From NCBI RefSeq assembly GCF_000341065.1, contig NZ_ANAX01000223.1, positions 1 through 37,988 of the forward strand: a stretch of DNA of 37,988 bases, read 5' to 3'. This document shows, piece after piece, positions 24,904-32,232 of the stretch. Origin of the DNA: Nocardiopsis halotolerans DSM 44410 (GTDB lineage Bacteria > Actinomycetota > Actinomycetes > Streptosporangiales > Streptosporangiaceae). Positions within the stretch are counted from its first letter, which is position 1; the number at the start of each line of letters is the position of its first letter. The notes under the pieces were generated by a model that saw only the letters and a list, made by a program, of their open reading frames with translations, did not search any database and was not told the origin of the DNA. A program made the translations under genes and the position numbers.

Positions 24904-25860
24904 TCACCCCGTCTTCCAGCAGGCGGCCCAGTGGCCGGGTTCGATCTCCACCAGCGGCGGCTGTTCGGAGCACTTGGAGAACGCCATCGGGCAGCGGTCC
25001 TTGAACCGGCACCCGGTGGGCGGGTTGAGCAGGCCCGGCGGGGTACCGGGGATACCCTCCAGGCGGCCCCCCTGCGCGGTGGAGGTCGAGCCGACCTCGG
25101 GCAGCGCTCCGATGAGCATCTGCGTGTAGGGGTGCTTGGGCTCGTTGATGATGGTGCTGGCGGACGCCTTCTCCGCGACGTGTCCCGCGTACATCACCAT
25201 GATCGTGTCCGCCATCTGGTACACGAGCGAGATGTCGTGGGTCACGAAGATCATGCTCTTGATGTATCCGCGGTCGCGGAACTCCACCATCGACTCGGCG
25301 ACGGAGCGCTGCGTGGACACGTCCAGGGCCGAGGTGACCTCGTCGGCGATCAGCAGCGACGGGTTGAGCAGGGTCGAGATGACCATGACGACGCGCTGCT
25401 TCATGCCGCCGGACAGCTCGATCGGGAACATGTTGAGCACCTTCGGCTCCAGGCCGACCAGTTCCAGGCGGCGGTGGAGCTCGTCGGTGACGTCAGCGGG
25501 CCGCACACCTCGGGCGCGCAGCAGCTCGTTGATCATCTTCCCGATCTTGCGGGTCGGGTTGAGGGCGCTCATCGCGTACTGAGGGATGAGCGAGATCTCG
25601 TTGTAGCGCAGGGGGACCATCGCGTCGTCGTCCGCGATGGGCACGTCCTTGTCGTCCAGCTCGATGGTGCCGCCGACGTGGCGCATCCGCGAGTCCAGGC
25701 GGATCAGGCTCTTGCCCAGGGTGCTCTTGCCGCAGCCGGACTCCCCGGCCAGGCCCATGATCTCCCCGTCCGCGAGGTCGAACGTGACGCCGTCGAGGGC
25801 GTGGACGTCCCCGCGCAGGGTCTGGTAGTAGACCTTCAGGTCGTTGACGCGCAGGGTCAT
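24904..25860 (-). CDS. ABC transporter ATP-binding protein (DppD-type, probable oligosaccharide importer)
   Basis: 318 residues; ATG 25860 shares a base with the upstream stop (TGATG). Walker A is GESGCGKST (39-47), followed by ISLIPQYAMSALNPTRKIG in place of the usual Q-loop FQDP, signature LSGGMKQR, Walker B LLIADEVTSALD and switch VTHD. The C-terminal module keeps the cysteine cluster GCRFKDRCPMAFSKC...C typical of the Opp/Dpp family. The SLIPQ and NPTRKIG segments mark the same sugar-associated subgroup as its partner. It is cytosolic, docking on the two permeases. Confidence 0.9.
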   Translation of the reverse strand: MTLRVNDLKVYYQTLRGDVHALDGVTFDLADGEIMGLAGESGCGKSTLGKSLIRLDSRMRHVGGTIELDDKDVPIADDDAMVPLRYNEISLIPQYAMSALNPTRKIGKMINELLRARGVRPADVTDELHRRLELVGLEPKVLNMFPIELSGGMKQRVVMVISTLLNPSLLIADEVTSALDVSTQRSVAESMVEFRDRGYIKSMIFVTHDISLVYQMADTIMVMYAGHVAEKASASTIINEPKHPYTQMLIGALPEVGSTSTAQGGRLEGIPGTPPGLLNPPTGCRFKDRCPMAFSKCSEQPPLVEIEPGHWAACWKTG

Positions 25861-26771
25861 CACAGCTCCCGCAGCTTGGGGTTGAACACCTCGTCCAACC
25901 CGACGTTGAGGACGTACAGGGCACCCACGATCGCCGTGATGCCGAGTCCCGGCGGGACGAACCACCACCACATGCCGAGCTGGAGGGCGCTCCAGTTGAC
26001 GGCGCTCTGCAACATGGCGCCGAGGGACACTCCGTTGGACGGGCCGAGGCCGATGAAGTCCAGCCCCGCGGCGGTGAGGACGGCGCCACCGAAGAGCAGG
26101 ATGAAGGACATCACCAGGTAGGAGCTCATGTTGGGCGCGACCTCGGTGGTGATGATCCGCCACGTGCGCCGACCGCTGAGCCGGGCCAGGTCCACGTAGT
26201 CGCGGGTGGCCAGCGACAGGGTCTGCGAGCGGACCGCGCGGGCCGCCCACGGCCAGGCGCTCAGGCCGATGAACATGCCCTGGGTGAACAGGCCGCGCAC
26301 GTCCAGGTAGGCGATCGCGACGATGAGGACGACCATGGCGGGCAGGACCAGCACCACGTTCGTGAGCATGTTGAGGATGTCGTCGACGATCCCGCCCTTG
26401 TACCCGGCGACGAAACCGACCGTCATGCCGATGAGGAAGGCGACGCCTCCGCCGAACAGGCCGATGACGAACGTGGAGCGCACCCCGTACACGAACTGGG
26501 CCCAGATGTCCTGGCCGAACGTGGTGGTGCCGAACCAGTACTCGCCGTTGGGCGGCTGCGTCTGGGGGCCGACGTACTCGTTGGGGTTGTCGCTGAGGAA
26601 GAACGGGCCGATGAATCCGAGCAGCATGAAGGCGAGGACGATGCCCGAGCCGATGAGCAGCTTGGGGTTGCGCCGGGCGAAGTGCAGGGCCTCCGAGCCC
26701 CTGCGCTCGCCGGCGGGTTCGGGGGCGTCCGCCCTGTCCGTGGTTCCCGGTGCTCCGGCGACGTCCGTCAT
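25860..26771 (-). CDS. ABC transporter permease (DppC-type, probable oligosaccharide importer)
   Basis: 303 residues; ATG 26771 overlaps the upstream stop as ATGA. A ~40-residue soluble N-terminus leads into helix 1 (LLIGSGIVLAFMLLGFIGPFF), then YWFGTTTFGQDIWAQFVYGVRSTFVIGLFGG, the OppC-type motif. The coupling loop reads YVDLARLSGRRTWRIITTEVAPN. The chain ends YVLNVGLDEVFNPKLREL. The helix count and order match OppC/DppC. It forms the pore together with the permease encoded before it. The substrate is inferred from the operon's operators, not from this subunit. Confidence 0.9.
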   Translation of the reverse strand: MTDVAGAPGTTDRADAPEPAGERRGSEALHFARRNPKLLIGSGIVLAFMLLGFIGPFFLSDNPNEYVGPQTQPPNGEYWFGTTTFGQDIWAQFVYGVRSTFVIGLFGGGVAFLIGMTVGFVAGYKGGIVDDILNMLTNVVLVLPAMVVLIVAIAYLDVRGLFTQGMFIGLSAWPWAARAVRSQTLSLATRDYVDLARLSGRRTWRIITTEVAPNMSSYLVMSFILLFGGAVLTAAGLDFIGLGPSNGVSLGAMLQSAVNWSALQLGMWWWFVPPGLGITAIVGALYVLNVGLDEVFNPKLREL

Positions 26772-27763
26772 GAGGAGCCTCCCGTCATCTGGACCCGGGT
26801 GCGCGGGTCGACCAGCACGTAGATGATGTCGATGATGAAGTTGGCGATCAGCACCCCGATGACCACGAACAGGAGGATGCCCTGGAGCAGGAAGAAGTCG
26901 CGGTTCTCCAGGGAGTCCAGGATGAGGGTGCCCAGGCCCGGGTAGTTGAAGACGACCTCGGTGAGCAGGGAGCCCGCGATGATCGTGCCCAGCTGGACCG
27001 CCAGGCCGGTGATCTGCGGCAGCATCGCGTTGCGGAACGCGTAGCGGCGGATCAGCCTGCGCGGCGCTCCGAGGGCCTGGAGGTAGTTGGAGTAGTCCGC
27101 CTCCAGCTCGTAGATGATCATGTTGCGCATACCGATCGCCCAGCCGCCGAGCGCCACCAGGAACATGGACAGGAACGGCAGGAACCAGTGGCTGATCAGG
27201 TCGTAGATGAACACCCAGCTGAACTCGGGGCGCAGTGAGTAGCTGAAGCCGCCCGCGGTCGGGAAGATCCCGGCGACGATGCCCAGGGTGTAGGACAGCA
27301 GCAGGGCGATCCACATGTACGGCGTGGCGGTGAGGACGTAACCGACCGGCAGGACGGTGTTGTCCAGGGCCTTGCTCCGGGCGGCGAAGGCGCCGAAGCG
27401 GTTGCCGACGATCCAGCTGAGCAGGATCGCGGGGAGCAGCAGACCCAGGGTGTAGGGGACCGACCCCATGATGACGTCGGTGACCGGTTCGGGGTAGCGC
27501 ATCACGCTGATGCCCAGGTCGCCCTGGAACAGGCTCACCCAGAAGTTCAGGTACTGCTGGTACAGGGGCTCGTCGAGACCGAAGAGGTCCTCGTAGTAGG
27601 CGGTCATGGACGCCATGGCCTCGGGGTCGTTGATCGCGGCCCGGGAGAGCATGTTGCGGACGGGGTCGCCCGGCATGAAGCGCGGGATCATCCAGTTGAT
27701 GGTGACCGCGACGATGAACGTAAGCAGGTAGATGAAGAGCTTACGACCGATGTAGCGCCACAC
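26768..27763 (-). CDS. ABC transporter permease (DppB-type, probable oligosaccharide importer)
   Basis: 331 residues from GTG 27763, chosen for the GGAGG 5 bases upstream; the longer open frame before it is Arg/Pro-rich. The first helix follows at once (YIGRKLFIYLLTFIVAVTINWMIPRFMPGDPVRNML), and the PGDP motif after helix 1 is typical for OppB. The periplasmic part has LFGLDEPLYQQYLNFWVSLFQGDLGISVMRYPEPV. The coupling loop is YSNYLQALGAPRRLIRRYAFRNAMLP. It ends in FIIDIIYVLVDPRTRVQ. It is separated from the binding-protein gene by 176 bases with two hairpins. Confidence 0.9.
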   Translation of the reverse strand: MWRYIGRKLFIYLLTFIVAVTINWMIPRFMPGDPVRNMLSRAAINDPEAMASMTAYYEDLFGLDEPLYQQYLNFWVSLFQGDLGISVMRYPEPVTDVIMGSVPYTLGLLLPAILLSWIVGNRFGAFAARSKALDNTVLPVGYVLTATPYMWIALLLSYTLGIVAGIFPTAGGFSYSLRPEFSWVFIYDLISHWFLPFLSMFLVALGGWAIGMRNMIIYELEADYSNYLQALGAPRRLIRRYAFRNAMLPQITGLAVQLGTIIAGSLLTEVVFNYPGLGTLILDSLENRDFFLLQGILLFVVIGVLIANFIIDIIYVLVDPRTRVQMTGGSS

Positions 27764-27809
27764 ACGTTCCTCCAGGTGATGGCGGCGGACAGTCGAGTGG
27801 CCCCGGGGG

Positions 27810-27846
27810 GCGCGGCGCGGGCCCTGTGGGGGGATCCGCGCCGCGC
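27810..27846 (-). terminator. Second intra-operon hairpin, binding protein to permease
   Basis: GCGCGGCGCGG (27810-27820) pairs with CCGCGCCGCGC (27836-27846), an 11-bp stem with a 15-base loop. With the hairpin at 27919-27935 it probably lowers permease mRNA relative to the binding-protein mRNA. Confidence 0.5.
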
Positions 27847-27918
27847 TCACTCGCCCGGGGCGTCCCCCGGCCGGGCTTCTCGCGCCGTGCCTCGGCCGGG
27901 GGTGGGGAGCGGTCGGCG

Positions 27919-27935
27919 GGGGGAGAGCCTCCCCC
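27919..27935 (-). terminator. Hairpin just after the binding-protein gene
   Basis: GGGGGAG-AGC-CTCCCCC is a 7-bp stem with a 3-base loop, 4 bases past the stop codon on the minus strand. It is placed like the 8483-8510 hairpin of the first ABC operon. Confidence 0.5.
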
Positions 27936-27939
27936 GGTC

Positions 27940-29649
27940 CTAGCCGACCGGTTCGATCTCCGCGAGGGTGTTGATACCGCCCATCTCGTACCAGCCCTCC
28001 CACATGACCGCGGCGCTGTTGGGCGTGCCCTCGGCCTCGCTGGGCCAGTTGGTCCAGTGGGTGTTGTTGGCCTGCGACCACTGGCCGTTGTACCAGAGCG
28101 GGATGACCGGGAGCTCGGCCAGGAAGATCTCCTGGAGCTGCGAGGTGACCTCGGCGGCGGCCTCGACGTCACCGGCGGGGACGCGTGCGAGCTCCTCGGT
28201 GAGCTGCCACGCCTCCTCGTTCTCGTACCGGTGGAAGTTCACCGTGGTCTGCTCGTCCTGGATGGGCAGCTGGAAGAGGTAGTCGTAGTAGGTCCACGGC
28301 GAGTTGCTCAGCTGCCGGGCGTTGTTGATCACCAGGTCGTACTCGCCGGCGTTCCGGTTCTGGTCGAGCAGACCCTGGTCGGGGAACTCGGCCGTGATGT
28401 TGATGCCGACGTCCTGGGCGTGCTGCTCGATGAGGCGGGCGGCCTCCATCCAGTCGGTCCACCCGGAGGGGACCTCCAGGGTCAGGGCGATGGGCTCGCC
28501 GTCGGGCGTCTCGACGAAGCCGTCGCCGTCCTCGTCCATGTACCCGGCTTCCTCCAGGATCGCCACGGCCTCGGCCGCGTCGTGGCTGAAGCCCTCCTCG
28601 GAGACCAGTTCGTGGTCGATGTAGGCGTCCCACTCGGGCAGCAGGCCGGTGGGGTTGGCCGGCTGGACGAGGTTGGCGTACGGGCCCTCGACGATCTCGG
28701 TGATGTTGATCGAGTGGGCCAGGGCCTGGCGGAAGGCCGTGTCGTCGAGCGGCGCGCGGTTGTGGTTCGGGACGAGCCACGCCGTGTTGGCGCTCTTCAT
28801 GTACGGGGGGCCCTCGTAGAAGCTGACGATGTTCTCGTTGCTGTTGAGGAGCTGGTCGATCCCCGGGAGGAAGTTGTTCGAGAGGTCGACCTCACCCTGG
28901 GTCAGCATGCCCATCGTCACGTCGTTGGAGGCGTTGACGATGTCGACGATGTAGCGCGCGTCCATGGTCATGTCGAGCGCGTCGGTGGCCCACCACTCGT
29001 CGTTGCGCTCCCAGATCATGCGGTCGTCGGTGTGCGACTCGTAGACGTAGGGGCCGGTGCCGACCGGGTTCTCGTTGGCGCTGTCGGTGATGTCGGTGGC
29101 CGACATGTCACCCCAGACGTGCGCGGGGAGGATGGGGTTGGAGTAGGCCCAGTTCATCCACTCCTGCGGGCGGCTCTCCGAGAAGGTCACGGTGACCGTG
29201 CGCTCGTCGGTGGCCTCGACGTTCTCGATGTAGTCCCAGACGTTGCCGTAGGGGACTCCGTCGGTCTGGCCGAGCTCCAGCGTGGTGACCACGTCCTGGG
29301 CGACCAGCGGCTCACCGTCGTTCCACGTGACGCCCTCGCGCAGGGTGATCTCGTGGACGGTGTCGGAGACCCACTCGTCGCTCTCGGCGAGCCAGTGCAC
29401 GTACTCGCCCGTCTCCGGGTCGTAGTGGAAGAGCGACTCGTAGACCAGGCCGATCGTGCCGACCGCGAATCCGCCCCTCATCATGGGGTTCCAGCTGGTC
29501 GGCGCGGACCAGGCCGTACCCGTGGTGTACAGGGTCTCACCCCGGGGGTAACCCGAACCAGGGCCGCCGTCCCCGCCGTCGGCACCCGCGCAGGCGGTGG
29601 CCGCGAGGGCCAGCGCCGCGAGTGCCGCCGGAAGCCTCAGCATTCTCAT
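27940..29649 (-). CDS. Substrate-binding lipoprotein (SBP_bac_5 family), probable oligosaccharide binding
   Basis: 569 residues from ATG 29649, preceded by GGAAGGAGGAG. The lipoprotein signal (MRMLRLPAALAALALAATAC) puts the lipidated cysteine at residue 20. Family-5 features include TSWNPMMRGGFAVGTIGLVYESLF, HEITLREGVTWNDGEPLVAQDVV, NPVGTGPYVYESHTDD, FRQALAHSINITEIVEG and a late LINNARQLSNSPWTYYDYLF-like segment. It is rich in Trp/Tyr in likely binding loops (EWWATD, QEWMNWAYSNP, WTNWPSEAEG), as in sugar-binding members. A CelR/CebR-type box at 29707-29720 and a LacI-type gene upstream support cello- or other oligosaccharide uptake. A peptide substrate remains possible. Confidence 0.88.
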   Translation of the reverse strand: MRMLRLPAALAALALAATACAGADGGDGGPGSGYPRGETLYTTGTAWSAPTSWNPMMRGGFAVGTIGLVYESLFHYDPETGEYVHWLAESDEWVSDTVHEITLREGVTWNDGEPLVAQDVVTTLELGQTDGVPYGNVWDYIENVEATDERTVTVTFSESRPQEWMNWAYSNPILPAHVWGDMSATDITDSANENPVGTGPYVYESHTDDRMIWERNDEWWATDALDMTMDARYIVDIVNASNDVTMGMLTQGEVDLSNNFLPGIDQLLNSNENIVSFYEGPPYMKSANTAWLVPNHNRAPLDDTAFRQALAHSINITEIVEGPYANLVQPANPTGLLPEWDAYIDHELVSEEGFSHDAAEAVAILEEAGYMDEDGDGFVETPDGEPIALTLEVPSGWTDWMEAARLIEQHAQDVGINITAEFPDQGLLDQNRNAGEYDLVINNARQLSNSPWTYYDYLFQLPIQDEQTTVNFHRYENEEAWQLTEELARVPAGDVEAAAEVTSQLQEIFLAELPVIPLWYNGQWSQANNTHWTNWPSEAEGTPNSAAVMWEGWYEMGGINTLAEIEPVG

Positions 29650-29706
29650 CTCGACTCCTCCTTCCACCCGGCCGGTCCGTGGGGGGCCCTCCGAGAGGCG
29701 GAAGGT

Positions 29707-29720
29707 TGGGAGCGCTCCCA
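29707..29720. promoter_or_regulatory. CelR/CebR-type operator
   Basis: TGGGAGCGCTCCCA is a perfect 14-bp palindrome identical to the operator known for CelR in Thermobifida and CebR in Streptomyces, which control cellulase and cellobiose-uptake genes. It lies 58 bases before the binding-protein start, just downstream of the likely transcription start, so it would act as a block to transcription. Confidence 0.85.
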
Positions 29721-29741
29721 GTAGTGAGCGCACAAGACCGT

Positions 29742-29759
29742 TGCTGAACCGGGTAAGTG
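29742..29759. promoter_or_regulatory. LacI-type operator, proximal site of the ABC operon
   Basis: TGCTGAACCGGGTAAGTG matches 15 of 18 positions of the site in front of the LacI-type gene (31031-31048). It lies near the expected transcription start of the binding-protein gene. Confidence 0.6.
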
Positions 29760-29789
29760 ACGTTAACAACAACACGCCAGCAGGAAGAC

Positions 29790-29795
29790 AGTCAA
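29790..29795 (-). promoter_or_regulatory. Candidate -35 of the ABC operon promoter
   Basis: TTGACT on the minus strand. Weak -10 candidates (TGTTGT or TGTTAA, about 29763-29771) lie 18-21 bases downstream, which would place the start near 29756, inside the proximal LacI-type operator. Confidence 0.4.
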
Positions 29796-29861
29796 TCCCC
29801 AACACTTCGCTGTTATTCGCTTGTAACAGCACAGATGCGGGTATGTCAGTAAGTTCGGTCG

Positions 29862-29879
29862 CGCTGAACCGGTTCCGTA
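29862..29879. promoter_or_regulatory. LacI-type operator, distal site of the ABC operon
   Basis: CGCTGAACCGGTTCCGTA matches 14 of 18 positions of the site at 31031 and keeps the AACCGGTT core. Its centre is 120 bases upstream of the proximal site. Confidence 0.5.
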
Positions 29880-29960
29880 CGGGCGTTTCCGCCCTGTTCG
29901 GACCCGGCGGACCGCCGCACTACGACCGTGCGGCTCCCGGCCGCGTGTGACGATGGGGTA

Positions 29961-31010
29961 TCACTTCGGTGTCCTGTCCCACGCCCCCTGCGGCCCGGTG
30001 CTCCCACGCGGGTGCAACTCGCCCCGGGCGCCCTCCTCGTCACCGACCGTCCCGCCCTCGATCGCCCTGCCCAGCATCAGCGCGGCCTGGCGGCCGTAGG
30101 ACGCGACGTCGCGCGTGAGAGCGGTCAGCGAGGGGCGGACCAGGCGGCACAGCACCGAGTCGTCCCAGGCCACGATGGACAGCTGTGAGGGCACGTCCAC
30201 ACCCATCTCCTGGGCCACGCCCAGTCCGGCCAGGGCCATGAGGTCGTTGTCGTAGACCAGGGCGGTCGGCCGTTCGGTGGCGGCCAGGAGCCTGCGTGTG
30301 ACGCGGGTGCCCATCTCACCGGTGTAGTCGGCGTGCACCGAGCGCGCCTCGCCCAGTCCGGCCTGTTCCGCGGCGCCCAGGAACGCCCTCGCGCGGGCCC
30401 GGGTGTGCAGGAACTTCTCCGGCCCCGCCACCTGCACGATGTGCCGGTGGCCGAGCGCGGCCAGGTAGTGGACGACCTCGCGCATGGGGGTGGCCTCGTC
30501 GCTGTACAGGCACGGCAGGGAGCCCACGCCCTCGGGCCCGCCGAGGACCACGGCGGGCAGCCGGAGTTCCTCGACCACCCGGACGCGCGGGTCGTCCACG
30601 CGCAGGTCGACCATGATGACGCCGTCGACACGGCGTTCGGTCGACCAGCGCCGGTAGGCCGCGATCTCGGCGCCCATGTCCTCGGTGACCTGTAACAGCA
30701 GGTCCATCCCCGAGGAGGCGAGTTCGGCCTCGATACCGGAGACCAGCTGCATGAAGAAGGGTTCCAGGCCGAGCGAGTGGGCGGGACGGTCGACCACCAG
30801 GCCGATCGCGCCGATCCGGCCGCCGGGCGCGAGCGCCCGCGCCGGGCTGCTGGGCGCCCACCCCAGGTCACGGGCGATCGCCAGGATGCGTCCCCGGGTC
30901 TCCTCCGAGACCCCGGGGCGGCCGTTGAGCGCGTAGGACACGGCTCCCTTGGACACCCCCGCGGCCCTGGCGATGTCCATGATCGTCGGACGCCGCATCA
31001 AGCCCCCCAT
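29961..31010 (-). CDS. LacI-family transcriptional regulator
   Basis: 349 residues from ATG 31010 with AGGGGG upstream; an ATG at 30998 (MRRPTIMDIARAAG) is an equally typical LacI start. The DNA-binding helix-turn-helix spans about 10-29 (IMDIARAAGVSKGAVSYALN), followed by the hinge helix region SSPARALA. The periplasmic-binding-like ligand domain has GAIGLVVDRPAHSLGLEPFFMQLVSGIE, VDGVIMVD, YLAALGHRHIVQVAG, TALVYDNDLMALAGLGVAQEMGVDVPSQLSIVAWDDS and RPSLTALTRD. It lies upstream of the ABC operon in the same direction. Matching TGCTGAACCGGTTAAGCA-like sites sit before this gene and twice before the operon, so it should repress itself and the transporter until a sugar binds. It is not the expected owner of the CelR-type box. 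Confidence 0.92.
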   Translation of the reverse strand: MGGLMRRPTIMDIARAAGVSKGAVSYALNGRPGVSEETRGRILAIARDLGWAPSSPARALAPGGRIGAIGLVVDRPAHSLGLEPFFMQLVSGIEAELASSGMDLLLQVTEDMGAEIAAYRRWSTERRVDGVIMVDLRVDDPRVRVVEELRLPAVVLGGPEGVGSLPCLYSDEATPMREVVHYLAALGHRHIVQVAGPEKFLHTRARARAFLGAAEQAGLGEARSVHADYTGEMGTRVTRRLLAATERPTALVYDNDLMALAGLGVAQEMGVDVPSQLSIVAWDDSVLCRLVRPSLTALTRDVASYGRQAALMLGRAIEGGTVGDEEGARGELHPRGSTGPQGAWDRTPK

Positions 31011-31030
31011 TCGTCCCCCTGATCACGCGA

Positions 31031-31048
31031 TGCTGAACCGGTTAAGCA
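31031..31048. promoter_or_regulatory. LacI-type operator, autoregulatory site
   Basis: TGCTGAACCGGTTAAGCA is an 18-bp dyad with one mismatched pair, centred on CCGG as is typical for LacI-family sites. It lies 20 bases before the LacI-type start codon. Confidence 0.7.
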
Positions 31049-31116
31049 GACGGTTGGGGATTGTACTGCATGCCCTCAGAGTTAATCCGACAAAGGGGAC
31101 TTAAGGCCCTTGAAGA

Positions 31117-32001
31117 TCACAAACCACCCTGGCATCCGGGGCACCAGTAGAGAGTGCGTCCGGCCAGTTCCGACGAGGCGACCGGAGAGGAGCACACGCG
31201 GCAGGGGTCACCGGTCCGGTAGCACACGTAGAGGGTGTCGGGCCGGGGCACGGGACGCGCGTCGGGGTCGGGACGGTGTTCGGGGAGGGTCGTGATGATG
31301 TAGCCGTCGCGGACACCGTCGCGGAGCAGCCCCGAGAGGTCGTCCCACAGCCGCGCCCACTGGTCGGGGGTGAGGTCGCGGCCCGGGGTCATGGGGTCCA
31401 GGCCCGCCCGGAACAGCGACTCCGCGCGGTAGATGTTGCCGATGCCCGCGACGACGTCCTGGCGCATGAGCAGCGCGGCGACACTGGTCCGGGAGCGGCT
31501 GATCACGCGCCATGCCCGTTCCGGGTCGGCGTCGTCGCGCAGGGGGTCGGGTCCCAGCCTCTCCTGGACGGCCCGCTTCTCGTCCTCGGTGATGACCTCG
31601 CAGGCCGAGGGGCCGCGCAGGTCGGCCCAGCCTGAGGAGTTGACCAGGCGTGCGCGCACCGCGCCGACCGGCTCGGGTGGAAGGACGAAGCCCTCGTCGT
31701 CGCGGACCAGGTCCAGGCGGGCCCCGCCCTCGGCCCGCGGGGCGCCCAGGTGGCGTTCACCGTCGGCGTCACCGAAGGACCAGGCGCCGTACAGCCCCAG
31801 GTGGACCCGCAGCCACTCCCCCGAGTCGAACCCGAGGAAGAGGTGCTTGCCGTGCGCCTCGCTCTCGGTGAGGACCCGGCCGTCGACGCGCGCGGCACCG
31901 TCGGCGAAGCGTCCCTGCGGGCTGCTCGCACGCACCGTGCCGCCGCCGAAGGTCTTGTCGAAGTGCGCCGCAAGCCGGTGCAGCGTGTGGCCCTCAGGCA
32001 C
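31117..32001 (-). CDS. nei: Fpg/Nei-family DNA glycosylase/AP lyase (endonuclease VIII-like)
   Basis: 294 residues from GTG 32001; the mature protein must start PEGHT, since the family uses the N-terminal proline as nucleophile and E3 (MPEGH) as proton shuttle. Longer readings would bury these residues. The N-terminal beta-sandwich carries ESEAHGKHLFLGFDSGEWLRVHLGLYGAW, with the conserved lysine in HGKHLF. The helix-two-turn-helix includes LLMRQDVVAGIGNIYRAESLFRAGLDP. The zinc finger has C267-x2-C270 and C287-x2-C290, with the DNA-contact arginine in GRTLYWCPGC. It removes oxidised bases in base excision repair. HTLHR after the PEG is typical of the Nei rather than Fpg branch. It appears to be a single-gene unit. 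Confidence 0.93.
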   Translation of the reverse strand: MPEGHTLHRLAAHFDKTFGGGTVRASSPQGRFADGAARVDGRVLTESEAHGKHLFLGFDSGEWLRVHLGLYGAWSFGDADGERHLGAPRAEGGARLDLVRDDEGFVLPPEPVGAVRARLVNSSGWADLRGPSACEVITEDEKRAVQERLGPDPLRDDADPERAWRVISRSRTSVAALLMRQDVVAGIGNIYRAESLFRAGLDPMTPGRDLTPDQWARLWDDLSGLLRDGVRDGYIITTLPEHRPDPDARPVPRPDTLYVCYRTGDPCRVCSSPVASSELAGRTLYWCPGCQGGL

Positions 32002-32200
32002 CCGTGTTCCCCTCTCCCGTCCGCACGGCCCGGGAACCACCGCGTTCCGGACATCCGGGACCCAGGGTAGTGCGCGCCCGGCCAGCTCTGTCCGCCGCGA
32101 TCTTGTACTCATGGCGAGGCTCGACGGTCGAGGCAGGCCACAGGCACAAGATCAGCTCAGGTCAGAGTGTTCCAGTCACACCGGCAACGTATTCGGTCGA

Positions 32201-32232
32201 CCCACTGGCCCCCGTCAGGGCCCGTCAGTGGG
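32201..32232 (-). terminator. Stem-loop at the end of the pseudo-helicase gene
   Basis: CCCACTG (32201-32207) pairs with CAGTGGG (32226-32232), with an inner GCCC/GGGC pairing. It overlaps the stop codon of the leftward gene (32225-32227). There is no U tract. Confidence 0.45.

Larger units (their letters stand above)
29650..29960 (-). other. Control region of the second ABC operon
   Basis: 311 bases without a supported gene between the LacI-type stop and the binding-protein start. It holds a CelR/CebR-type box (29707-29720), two LacI-type sites (29742-29759 and 29862-29879) and a -35-like TTGACT on the minus strand (29790-29795). Confidence 0.6.

Noticed and set aside
27826-29724. Long plus-strand open frame (632 codons) opposite the second binding-protein gene
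   Set aside because: Same reason: antisense to a recognised lipoprotein gene, with repetitive Val/Gly/Asp composition.
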